Counted from the stretch's first letter, positions 9,001 to 16,833 are shown. The stretch: DNA of 21,881 nucleotides from UBA1189 sp045647345 (GCA_045647345.1 JAZRMG010000020.1:1-21881), one strand, 5' to 3'. The notes: generated by a model from the letters alone, not told the origin. Program-made: numbers and translations.

Positions 9001-9495
9001 TTGGACAGTTCCCGTAGTAGGTTGCACCTTTTCGGCCTTGGCCCATAGCAGGTCACTCGCTTCATACCCCGAACCGTTAGCGGTGGAGTCCTGATTGTTA
9101 TCCACGGCAAACGGATAATCCAATACAGAAGACATGGCAATGTCATACGGATAATAACCATAAAAGTCAGCCGGTGTTTTGCCTCCATCGGCCCAATAGA
9201 GTTGGTACGAGGCACTCCATGAGCCACCATCGTAGTTGAACTTCACATTACTTCCTCTATTCCCTTTCAAAGCAGGGACTCCCGGTGTACCATCTTCGTT
9301 ATAGTCCACCACAAAGATACCCACCGCATCGTCGGCCACAAAGCCATTGTCTGTTGCGCGTGTTGCTCCTGCTACAGGATAGGTGGAGGCTATCTGTATA
9401 GGCATCGCCTGATTGCCCACCTCCACAACCATATCGTCGGCACAGCCGACAATACATAGAGCCAATAGCATGTTATATATAATACTTTTTTTCAT
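6079..9495 (-). CDS. Fimbrillin-LRR-BACON-M64 lipoprotein, paralogue 1
   Basis: This 1138-aa lipoprotein (CIVGC, Cys18) has these modules in order: fimbrillin-like domain (~25-290, Thr-Arg at 45-46, DFYGYYPYD motif, ASDLLWAKAEKVQPT); a linker domain; BspA/Treponema-type LRR_5 repeats (~360-675) with repeated 'IPEGVEYIGGEAF' units and the capping motif VEKYKQAPGWSEFKRI; BACON (~690-770, GAWEVDHCPDWVTLSKTSG); and an M64-type metallopeptidase (~780-1110, starting GIDIVFVGDGFNG). The putative zinc motif is HEAGGH at 953-958, followed by GFGRLADEE (Asp965, Glu966) and a downstream FRSEANSCMN Met-turn-like segment. The usual Tyr after ADE is Glu here. The Cys-rich loop seen in paralogues 2 and 3 is missing. 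Family members are secreted endopeptidases such as IgA protease of Clostridium ramosum; the substrate here is unknown. It is the third gene of the operon, 53 nt after paralogue 2. Confidence 0.88.
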   Translation of the reverse strand: MKKSIIYNMLLALCIVGCADDMVVEVGNQAMPIQIASTYPVAGATRATDNGFVADDAVGIFVVDYNEDGTPGVPALKGNRGSNVKFNYDGGSWSASYQLYWADGGKTPADFYGYYPYDIAMSSVLDYPFAVDNNQDSTANGSGYEASDLLWAKAEKVQPTTGTVQLKYKHLMAGVTIALEMGSGFTAAEWNDFEKIVLIENTVPNGTVNLSTGICTLGNGKSGSIRPLYYNGVWRAVVFPQSVAAGKTLLTITVDGQNYSLVKGSATTFMGGKMYNFTITVNRSEATGDFTFELKADDIVAWVDDADLHEGLVHQYLIVNVDNPGTLPQVLVSMGKDYEQIQGMKVIGDINRDDLEFMGQKMSRLQMLNLQKAFVVGGKLGGFRSHICLKKFIFPEYGIKEIEGQAFINAGLTGSLTIPEGVEYIGGEAFMDNKFTGRLILPSTMKRIETGAFFNSGLRGEFRLPDGIEYVSPDYYYVFGGCDFEGQMYLPQSLQVLPHMEFPKMTGCAVIPPAVTVLGAGLKNTGCTQVEFHDGITEIGSTFENTPISGELVLPPNLKLISGPAFRSAKISKIIFPESLRLMHDGIYNFGGPFSECHYLIGTLELPKNVARIPKACFYGCYGITGLVIPEGVDIIEENAFWGCSGINSIVCEDEEPPLVCENAFFGVNKDNFTVEVPKGCVEKYKQAPGWSEFKRIAEYSNFVCRPAQANALNTAHAENLVLNADGAWEVDHCPDWVTLSKTSGTGKTELRLTFNPMEHGAGNRRDSILFRMPTEGYTTYCVVSQYDYEHEEDSYLTLQEHTKGEGIDIVFVGDGFNGENISDGSYLELIKQQMEYFFGVEPYKSHREYFNVYVTFPLSQETGVNTMYTYVNNRFGTLYGEGCLMTETDEVFSYAIEKSPLTNEDLWRSMIIFVPNSDAYNGLTEFKDGVPMAICPPSNRPYPQDTRGVIQHEAGGHGFGRLADEEIVYSLWPESGVLREIEEKQSWGWYQNIATTSNMKQVPWADFIFDTRYSDYVDVYEGAYGYMRGIFRSEANSCMNYGIPYYNTISRLSIMRRIFDYAREPFSMDYFYEHDTNKWGDRDGTTREGTAHAHFDGSSYAGSNQHVVPQLIDAKKQGDRVREIRARLKAERDSKRY

Positions 9496-9548
9496 ATCTT
9501 AATCTATTTTGAGATCTTTCGACTTCTCTTCCTTAGGATGACAATACA

Positions 9549-12500
9549 CTATTTTCTCCTATCTCCTTTCTTTCTAATTAGCTCCACCGGTGACCCCTTC
9601 TTGATTATCGGTGCCGGATTGTGCATCGCTGATGTGGCATCACCATTTTCTCCGCTACGGGTCAGGAACTTGTCACCCCACTCACGGCTGTCGTTGGCAA
9701 CGAACTCTTCGAAGTCAAACTGCTCTCCAGCAATAGCCTTGATACGTTCTACGGCAATCTGGCGCGACCATGTACTGAAGTAGGGTATATTGTTGTTCAT
9801 ACAGGAGTTCACTTCCGATCGATACACCCCTTGTCCATGGAAATAGCCTCCTTCGTAAATATCCACAATGTCCTGATAGCGGTCATCAAATATCAGGTGT
9901 GTCCATTCTATATCCTTATACTTTCCCGTCAAGGATAGGTTGCGTGCCCAGCCCAGCATGTGGTCAGTCTGCAAAGCATCCACATGTCCGCAACAAATAC
10001 ATACACATTTCTGGATATAATCTCTGTGATAAATATATTCGTCTCCTAATTTAGCAAATCCATGTCCACAGGCTTCGTGCTGTATTAATCCACGGTAGTC
10101 ATTGGGATAGTCGAAACGACTGTGCGGCACGGCTGCTATAGCCGCACCCGTTGACCATATACTGGTAACCCCCTCATAAGCATCGCTGTTAATGATGGAG
10201 ACAATCAATCCCTCGTTGACATTTTCACCTGTTATGGCTCCGCCCTCCACATCATTAAGCACATACGCCATCATGGCATCAAAATCCACCCACAAGCGAC
10301 CGTCACGCTTACCATACGTGGTATCAAACTTGGTATCGCGCCAGATGTTGACGTTGGAACACACACCACTTTCATAGCTCAGCGGGAATTGGGCATAGAC
10401 ATTGAAGTAATCCTTATAAGTTTTGTAAGGCTCTACGGCAAAGAAGTACTCCATACCCTCTTGGAAATCGGTCAGGCATTGCCCGGATGCAATATCTTCT
10501 GCATCGTAACCGTCGCCAATAAAGACGATGTTGATACCTTTACCCTTGGTTGCCTGCTGCAACTGCAACTGACTGTCTTCATCATATTCCGAATCGTACT
10601 GCTTGATTGAATAATAGCAGGTAATGGGCTTACCCTCCTCATCCACCTTGTCTGTCAAGGTAAAGATGATGCTGTCGTTACGGTTACCGGCACCACGAGC
10701 CAACTGGTCAATGGTTACAGTCAGCTCCGTCTTCTTATAGCCGCTTGTCACCGAAGGATGTGCCCAATCGGGACAGTGGGTAATCTTCCAGTTGTCATCG
10801 GCATTCAGTATCACCGTACGTGTATTGCTCTTATTGAGCAAGTGGGCAAACATCGGGCGGCATACAAAATTACGATACGAAGAGATACGCTTGAACTCAC
10901 ACCATCCCGGTGCATTGCGATAAGCCTCCACAGCGCCATCGGGAACAACCACCGTAAAATTATTCTTTTCCACCCCATCAAAAGCACTGGGGTCAAGGAT
11001 AGGAGGCTCCATACCTAAACAACGGATATAATCCAAGGAGCGACAATCGGCAAAAGCACGTCCCTCTACTCCTTGTAAACTGGCTGGAAGAATGACTGCT
11101 GTCAATTTTTCGCATCCATGAAATGCTTCAAATCCGATTTGAATTACTGAGGAAGGTATAGAGATGGTATCTTGTAGATTCCTACATTCTTTAAATGTAT
11201 AATCCTCTACAAGTCCAATACCTTCCGGTATATTTATATGGGACATACCACAAGTGTGAAAAGCCCCTTCTTCTATCTTTTTTACAGAAGAAGGTAAATG
11301 AATATCTCCTTTTATAGTAGGATACGTCAATGAACGGTCACCAATCACTTCAACTCCTTCAGGTATATAAATAGAAGTGGGCTTTCCCCCTATTCCACTT
11401 ATTCGTTTCACGCCTTGTGGAATTCTGACATCACCTGTCATATTGGGAGGAAAAGCAGCACATACTTCAGTCAAACCTTCTGGTATAATAATCTTCCCCG
11501 TCAAATATCGGCTACTAAAAGCACCTGGAGCCAAAAATTTCATTTTTGTTGGAAGGATTAATTCCCCCGTCAAATTATTACGGCGGCCATCATTTCCACC
11601 AAAAGCATTATATCCAATATACTCTACGCTTGATGGTATATACACTTCACCTGAAAGTGCGCTCATTTGATGGCCATAAGCTTCAAATGCATCCTGACAG
11701 ATATACTTTAGGCCTTCCGGAAAAATCAAAGAACCACGTAAATTGCATCCTGCAAAAGCTAAAAAGCCGATACCTTTCAGATGTTCTGGCCAAACAACAT
11801 AAGAAAGATACCCCATTTTGTTGAATGCTCTTTGAGGTATAAAGTCATCTGCAATATAAGGTAATCCCCAATTATCTGTACCCTCTCCATAATACCACTC
11901 AAGAGTCGGTTGATTCTTTGTTCTCAAATCCCTCATATTGATACCTTCCAAATAGGGCATATTGTCACGGATATACCCAAATTGGTCATTTGAAAAAGTA
12001 CCGGTCAATTTCAAATTGATAATCTCTTTCGGGTCTATTCCCATCTGTTCAATGACATTCGCAATATCTTCTCCTTCATTGACATGTACGGTAATATACT
12101 CGCGCGCAGCCCCATTGTGTGATTCCGCATCGTTTTCCCAAGCAACGACCGCTTCGTCCAACAGATTCAACTGATAATCACCTGTCGGCAAGGAGTAGTT
12201 CACTTCGATGGTGAACTTGTGTAACTTGGCCGGGTGATATACCATGGCACTACTACGGGTAAACTTATGAGTCTGTCCATCAATAGTAATAGAGAAGAGC
12301 GTACTACCTGTAGCTACCGTCTGAGGCACCACAATAGCCCGATACCCATTACCCGAACTTTGCGGAATGATGGAACTGATGGCAGAGGTGGCATCTGCCG
12401 TAACTGTACCCGATTGCAAACTGATGGTAGAACCCAATCGGGTACTTTCCACCAACACCTGTTTCTCAGCCTCGGCCCACTCGCCCTCCAAGAAGCCTGT

Positions 12501-13067
12501 ACCCTCTACCAAATTGACCTGAATACCTGCCATGATATGCTTGTGACGCAGATTGACGGCAGCATCCGTGGGTACAATACCCTCAGCCTTGGCCCACAGG
12601 AAGTCACTAGCTTCGTAGCCATACATGGTTTCACCCTGCACTTGGTCGCGTTGGTTGCGCTGTACAATAAACGGGTAGGCTGTGACACTCGACAACTCCT
12701 CATCAAACGGATAGTATCCGTAAGCATCGATGGGAGTCACCTTATCCTTCCAGTAGAGTTGGGTGGCTCCCGTCCATTTACCCGAAGCATGGTCGTAGGT
12801 AAAGCGTACATTGTCGGCATGATTGCCAGTAAGCGCCAGTTCTGATGCTACACCATTCTGGTAGTTGGTCACAAACACACCAATATGGTCGCCATCGGCA
12901 AAACCGTTGTCATTCACTCGCGTCACATTCTGCTGATTGATCTCTGCCTGCAAGTTCATCGGCTCACGTGCCCCGCTGCCACCATTCAGAACCTCTTCGT
13001 CCTGACATCCCACCACAAAACAAGATGCCAATAATAGCACGGATGCAAAGCGAAGACATGTTTTCAT
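9549..13067 (-). CDS. Fimbrillin-LRR-BACON-M64 lipoprotein, paralogue 2
   Basis: The protein is 1172 aa from the Met at 13065-13067. That start gives a lipobox signal (MKTCLRFASVLLLASCFVVGC, lipid Cys21); an alternative Met lies five codons upstream at 13082. Architecture is as in paralogue 1: fimbrillin-like (~25-290, Thr-Arg R50), LRR_5 (~385-710, cap VEAYRNAPGWCEFKRI), BACON (~735-820, DNWKITHCPDWAHPS) and M64 (~825-1145, GINIVFIGDGYDA). This copy has the most complete catalytic set: HEACGH followed by GFAKLGDEYIYH (codons at 10062-10079 for the hexamer), a Cys/His-rich loop KCVCICCGH and the YRSEVNSCMNN segment. It is probably an active surface zinc endopeptidase with an adhesive LRR arm. 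The stop of the preceding gene lies 24 nt upstream, consistent with co-translation in the operon. Confidence 0.88.
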   Translation of the reverse strand: MKTCLRFASVLLLASCFVVGCQDEEVLNGGSGAREPMNLQAEINQQNVTRVNDNGFADGDHIGVFVTNYQNGVASELALTGNHADNVRFTYDHASGKWTGATQLYWKDKVTPIDAYGYYPFDEELSSVTAYPFIVQRNQRDQVQGETMYGYEASDFLWAKAEGIVPTDAAVNLRHKHIMAGIQVNLVEGTGFLEGEWAEAEKQVLVESTRLGSTISLQSGTVTADATSAISSIIPQSSGNGYRAIVVPQTVATGSTLFSITIDGQTHKFTRSSAMVYHPAKLHKFTIEVNYSLPTGDYQLNLLDEAVVAWENDAESHNGAAREYITVHVNEGEDIANVIEQMGIDPKEIINLKLTGTFSNDQFGYIRDNMPYLEGINMRDLRTKNQPTLEWYYGEGTDNWGLPYIADDFIPQRAFNKMGYLSYVVWPEHLKGIGFLAFAGCNLRGSLIFPEGLKYICQDAFEAYGHQMSALSGEVYIPSSVEYIGYNAFGGNDGRRNNLTGELILPTKMKFLAPGAFSSRYLTGKIIIPEGLTEVCAAFPPNMTGDVRIPQGVKRISGIGGKPTSIYIPEGVEVIGDRSLTYPTIKGDIHLPSSVKKIEEGAFHTCGMSHINIPEGIGLVEDYTFKECRNLQDTISIPSSVIQIGFEAFHGCEKLTAVILPASLQGVEGRAFADCRSLDYIRCLGMEPPILDPSAFDGVEKNNFTVVVPDGAVEAYRNAPGWCEFKRISSYRNFVCRPMFAHLLNKSNTRTVILNADDNWKITHCPDWAHPSVTSGYKKTELTVTIDQLARGAGNRNDSIIFTLTDKVDEEGKPITCYYSIKQYDSEYDEDSQLQLQQATKGKGINIVFIGDGYDAEDIASGQCLTDFQEGMEYFFAVEPYKTYKDYFNVYAQFPLSYESGVCSNVNIWRDTKFDTTYGKRDGRLWVDFDAMMAYVLNDVEGGAITGENVNEGLIVSIINSDAYEGVTSIWSTGAAIAAVPHSRFDYPNDYRGLIQHEACGHGFAKLGDEYIYHRDYIQKCVCICCGHVDALQTDHMLGWARNLSLTGKYKDIEWTHLIFDDRYQDIVDIYEGGYFHGQGVYRSEVNSCMNNNIPYFSTWSRQIAVERIKAIAGEQFDFEEFVANDSREWGDKFLTRSGENGDATSAMHNPAPIIKKGSPVELIRKKGDRRK

Positions 13068-13091
13068 ATCACTTATTCTCATAATTCATAA

Positions 13092-16000
13092 TTAATAATT
13101 ATCTACCAGTTCCTCCGGCAATTCAATCTTATCCTTTGCCAAGAATTCCTCCATGGAGAAGGGCAGTCCCGCACACTCCATAATGCGGCGTACCAATATC
13201 TCGCGACTGATGGTATTGAAGTAGGATACGTAGGTGTTGCCCATCACACTCATCGGCTCGGAGCGATAAGCGCCGCGTGAGTGGTTCATGGCCCCTTCAT
13301 AAACATCCACATACTTCGAGTACTTTTCATCGAAGATGTAGTGATACCACGGCAGTTCGTTCATTTTGGCACCGATGGAAACATTCTGCCACCAGCCTCG
13401 TTCGCGATACTCGTGGAACAGATGGGTTACATTGCATCCCGGACAACCGCAAGCTTTCATAAAGGTCATGTGGTTGATAGACTCGTGTGCCAATTTACCA
13501 AATGCTTTACCCACCAATTCGTGTGAGATGTATCCCTGCTGGTCAAAGGGATAGATATCGGTACTCATGCCCATCCATGAAATGGCAAGTCCATTCCGAT
13601 ACAGTTCGGTACTGTTGTTGACCATATTGGAGTTACGGAGCACCAAGATAGTTGCATTGCCTTCGTTGCCTTCAATACCCACACCGTAGGTTTTGGCATA
13701 TTCCAATACGCGATTGTTGTCACCCTCAAACTTAGTCAATCCATAAATGCCCGATTCGGGAGATACGGCCAATGCTGCACTAACAGTAAAATGGTTACGG
13801 TATGTCTTCATGGGTTCAATGCTGAAGAAGTGCTCCATCTGTTCCTTCGCCTCATTCAAGAACTTACCTTCAGCAATATCATCGGCATTATAGCCTTCAC
13901 CCACGATAAAGAGAGGGATTGCACGCGGTGCACCGGCCGAAGCCTCTTGCAATACAATGGTTTCATCTTCGGCTACATCGGCACCCACTTGGCGGACGGT
14001 GGTATAGGTGGTATAGTCTTTGTCCTTCAATCGGAATACAATCTTACCTTCACGTGTTGCAGAACCTGCACTTTGTTCATGCATTGTTACGGTTACCTCA
14101 GTCTTTTTATCCTCACTGGATGAAGGAGAAACCGTAATCCATGAGGGGCATTCAGCTACTTCCCATGCACCTTCACTACGCAGAATGCCGCTACGAGTAG
14201 TGCCTTTGTCCATGGCTACAATATCGGGAACATTGAATGCCAGTTCACGATAGGCCGTGATATTTTTGAATTGGTTCCAGCCATCGGTATTACGGTAAAG
14301 TTCTACGGATTGTTCGGGAACCTGGAGAACACATTTATCGTAATATACACCATCGAAAACGTCATTGGCTTCTAATGTCGGTGGCTCAGGGTTCAAACAA
14401 ATAACCGTTTGCAGATAATTATTTTCAGCAAAAGCACGACCACCTATCCAATCAACAAATTTAGGAATAGTAATCTCTGTAATTGGCCCCACAGCATGAA
14501 ATGCTCCACCACCAATAAATTCCATTTTTTCTGGTATATTGATTTTGGTAATATTACAACCACAGAAAGCATCAAAACCAATAGTCAGACAATTTTCAGG
14601 AATAACAAGTTCTCCCTCTATGCCTGTTTGCCAAAAAGCCTGAGTGTCAATTTTCATTAAACTTTTTGGAAGAGTTATTTGAAAGGGAATACTTCCACCC
14701 TCAAAAGCTGATTTCTCTATTACCTCCAAATCATCATTAAAGTTTAATGACGAGAATTTTATACTGTGAAACGCCACATGACCAATTTTTTTAACTCCCG
14801 CAGGAATAGTCAGGTTCACTCTGCTCTTTAATGCTAATGTAAATGCAGCTTCTGGAATCTCTGTAACCCCTTGTGGTATTTCAATACGATCTCCCGTAAA
14901 ACTACCATTACTTCCCAATCCTCCAAAGACCACTTCCGGTAATTCTTTTATTTTTGACGGCACATGAAAAACACCATAGAAATTAGGGGTACCTTCAAAG
15001 GCTCTTGAGCCAATATACTTAATGTTTTCACTCAAATTCAACTCGCATGTATATCCACATCCCCTAAATGCCCAGCCTGTAATTGTATCAATGGAATTAG
15101 GCAACACCAAAGTTACACCATTATTCTCCGTTGCTCCCATTCCATCGATATAAGTTACTCCTTCTGGAACTTCTAAAGTAGAATACATCAGCCTTGCATC
15201 GGAAAAAGCCCCTCCTATATGCGTTAACTTAGAAGGAAGCACAACAGAACGGATACTCCTATTTGAACTAAATGCCCCTGCCGGAAGTGCATTATCCAAT
15301 ATGCGAGGTTCCTCCCAATACGCCACAATATTAGCTTGTTTCATCAGTACCTCTTTCATATTCAGATGCTTTAGGTTTATCATCTCCTTATTCATAAAGT
15401 CAAGGTCCTCTGTTGTCAGCTCTCCCGTCACCTTCAAGTTCTGCATCGTAGTATAGTCATATCCTGCATCGGTAATGCACTGCTTGAGTGTACCCATCTT
15501 GGGACAATGGATAACAACGTATGCCGTAGAAGAAAAAGCATGAGACGTTTCATCGTTCACCCAATCAGTGATACCGTCGTAGGATACTTTCAATTCATAA
15601 TCACCCGATGCCTCGGCCTTATTGATAGTAATGGTAAAGTTGTGGATCTTGCCCATCTGATAGTTCATCTCAGGGGTCAAGGAGTGGGTATAGGTGATGC
15701 CGTCCAAGGTTACGCTGATCAGTTTCTTACCTGCAGCCACCTTTTGGGGAACAATTACAGCCCGATAGCTGTCACCACTCTGCGGAAGCATGGCAATGCC
15801 TTTATCCACCTCGCCCGAAGGAACAGGTATACCGTCCGTCAAGTCAATGGTAGCGGTGCGCACGGTATTCTCTATCTGCACAATCTTATCAAGTTTCTCC
15901 CATTCGGTAGCCGTGATACCCTCACCTGCCTTTAGGTAAACCCACACACCAGCCATGCGGTGATGGTAGCTTACCGTAATCTCCTTCTCGGTGGGGCTTA

Positions 16001-16487
16001 CCTTGGCGGTCTTTCCCCACAGGAAATCAGAGGCTTCATAGTTCGACATGCCTCCATCCTCGGGCACGACGTGCTGCAACTCACTGACTTCAAACTGATA
16101 TGCCGTAGGATTATCAATATAGTTAATACCTGGGTAATAGCCGTATACATCTACAGGAGTACTGGCGTCTCGCCAATAAAGCTGAGTGGGAGCTGTCCAC
16201 TTATAATTGTCTCCATCAAAGGTGTACAGGACATTCGATGCGCGATTAGCAGCTACATCTAATATTCCAGGTGCCCCATTCACATAATCAACAATGTAAA
16301 TACCCATGCGGTCTCCTGTGACAAAACCCTGTTCGTCAGCACGTGTCACATTCTGCTGCTGCAACCTTGCAGAAAGGGTGATTAGCATATCATGAGATAG
16401 CTGTGGCGCATCAATGAGCGTGTCATAGCATGATGTAAATGTACTGGCGACGGCTACTGCTGACAAAAACGAAAGAATCTTTTTCAT
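13092..16487 (-). CDS. Fimbrillin-LRR-BACON-M64 lipoprotein, paralogue 3 (probable pseudopeptidase)
   Basis: This 1131-aa protein is the first gene of the operon, behind the long structured leader. Its lipoprotein signal ends FTSC (Cys20). Modules: fimbrillin-like (~25-295, NVTRADEQGF with Arg49, DVYGYYPGI, YHHRMAGVWVYL), LRR_5 (~390-715, cap VELYRNTDGWNQFKNI), BACON (~735-815, GAWEVAECPSWITVSPSSS) and M64-like (~825-1115). At the place of the zinc motif it reads HELVGK at 989-994, then AFGKLAHE, so the second His is Lys994 and the conserved Asp is His1001. The later SCMN segment is SVMG. The fold is otherwise conserved, including a Cys loop (KACGCPGC). It is likely catalytically dead and now serves as an adhesin, a tip protein or a decoy. 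The frame is intact over the whole length, so this is not a decayed gene. Confidence 0.88.
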   Translation of the reverse strand: MKKILSFLSAVAVASTFTSCYDTLIDAPQLSHDMLITLSARLQQQNVTRADEQGFVTGDRMGIYIVDYVNGAPGILDVAANRASNVLYTFDGDNYKWTAPTQLYWRDASTPVDVYGYYPGINYIDNPTAYQFEVSELQHVVPEDGGMSNYEASDFLWGKTAKVSPTEKEITVSYHHRMAGVWVYLKAGEGITATEWEKLDKIVQIENTVRTATIDLTDGIPVPSGEVDKGIAMLPQSGDSYRAVIVPQKVAAGKKLISVTLDGITYTHSLTPEMNYQMGKIHNFTITINKAEASGDYELKVSYDGITDWVNDETSHAFSSTAYVVIHCPKMGTLKQCITDAGYDYTTMQNLKVTGELTTEDLDFMNKEMINLKHLNMKEVLMKQANIVAYWEEPRILDNALPAGAFSSNRSIRSVVLPSKLTHIGGAFSDARLMYSTLEVPEGVTYIDGMGATENNGVTLVLPNSIDTITGWAFRGCGYTCELNLSENIKYIGSRAFEGTPNFYGVFHVPSKIKELPEVVFGGLGSNGSFTGDRIEIPQGVTEIPEAAFTLALKSRVNLTIPAGVKKIGHVAFHSIKFSSLNFNDDLEVIEKSAFEGGSIPFQITLPKSLMKIDTQAFWQTGIEGELVIPENCLTIGFDAFCGCNITKINIPEKMEFIGGGAFHAVGPITEITIPKFVDWIGGRAFAENNYLQTVICLNPEPPTLEANDVFDGVYYDKCVLQVPEQSVELYRNTDGWNQFKNITAYRELAFNVPDIVAMDKGTTRSGILRSEGAWEVAECPSWITVSPSSSEDKKTEVTVTMHEQSAGSATREGKIVFRLKDKDYTTYTTVRQVGADVAEDETIVLQEASAGAPRAIPLFIVGEGYNADDIAEGKFLNEAKEQMEHFFSIEPMKTYRNHFTVSAALAVSPESGIYGLTKFEGDNNRVLEYAKTYGVGIEGNEGNATILVLRNSNMVNNSTELYRNGLAISWMGMSTDIYPFDQQGYISHELVGKAFGKLAHESINHMTFMKACGCPGCNVTHLFHEYRERGWWQNVSIGAKMNELPWYHYIFDEKYSKYVDVYEGAMNHSRGAYRSEPMSVMGNTYVSYFNTISREILVRRIMECAGLPFSMEEFLAKDKIELPEELVDNY

Positions 16488-16833
16488 CTATTCTTCCTTT
16501 TATTAGCCTATAGTCACCCCAGATTCGGCTATACCTTATTTAAAATAAAAAGACGTGGGATACTGTACTCTCGCTTATCCCACCATCAGGCTCTCGCATT
16601 GCCCTCGCTTAAGGATAAGCAACGCATTAGCCCACGCCGTGTGTATATACGAACATCTATCGCCTTTAAATTTTGGCAATAGGTATAATACACCCGAAGT
16701 GGACGCTTCCGTTGCCGTATCTTCTTAAGCTTTCAAATTTGCGAGATTTGATGGTAGAAGATAACGTTCGTAAACGTCCTTTCTCAAAATGTCTTGACCC
16801 ACCCTCCCATTGTGTGAGCTAATGAGTCGGTGC
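16488..16833 (-). promoter_or_regulatory. Long structured leader with terminator/antiterminator-like pairings
   Basis: About 340 nt of untranslated leader precede the operon. On the minus strand, from the 5' end: hairpin ACGTT-UACG-AACGT (16764-16777, UNCG loop); stem 16756-16763 with 16718-16725 enclosing CAAAT/ATTTG; CACUUCGGGUG; and hairpin 16675-16682 with 16657-16664. State A: 16619-16625 pairs with 16596-16602, and 16576-16583 pairs with 16555-16562, directly followed by GUC and five U. State B: 16631-16638 pairs with 16552-16559, and 16613-16620 pairs with 16573-16580. The arms of A and B overlap, so they exclude each other. Several pairs are G-U on the minus strand but C-A on the plus strand, which points to the minus-strand RNA as the functional one. 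I do not recognise a named riboswitch class. A 9-codon ORF lies at 16627-16656. Confidence 0.6.

Noticed and set aside
7560..15360. Regular repeats that might suggest a CRISPR or satellite array
   Set aside because: The periodicity is at protein level (LRR units of about 23 residues) with diverged DNA; there are no identical spaced repeats.
13092..16487. Paralogue 3 as a decaying pseudogene
   Set aside because: There is no frameshift or internal stop, and signal peptide, LRR caps and BACON are all well kept; only the active-site residues changed.
16784..16810. Eight-codon ORF (MGGWVKTF) near the 5' end of the operon leader
   Set aside because: No ribosome-binding sequence precedes it and it overlaps no switching arm; short ORFs of this size are expected by chance.
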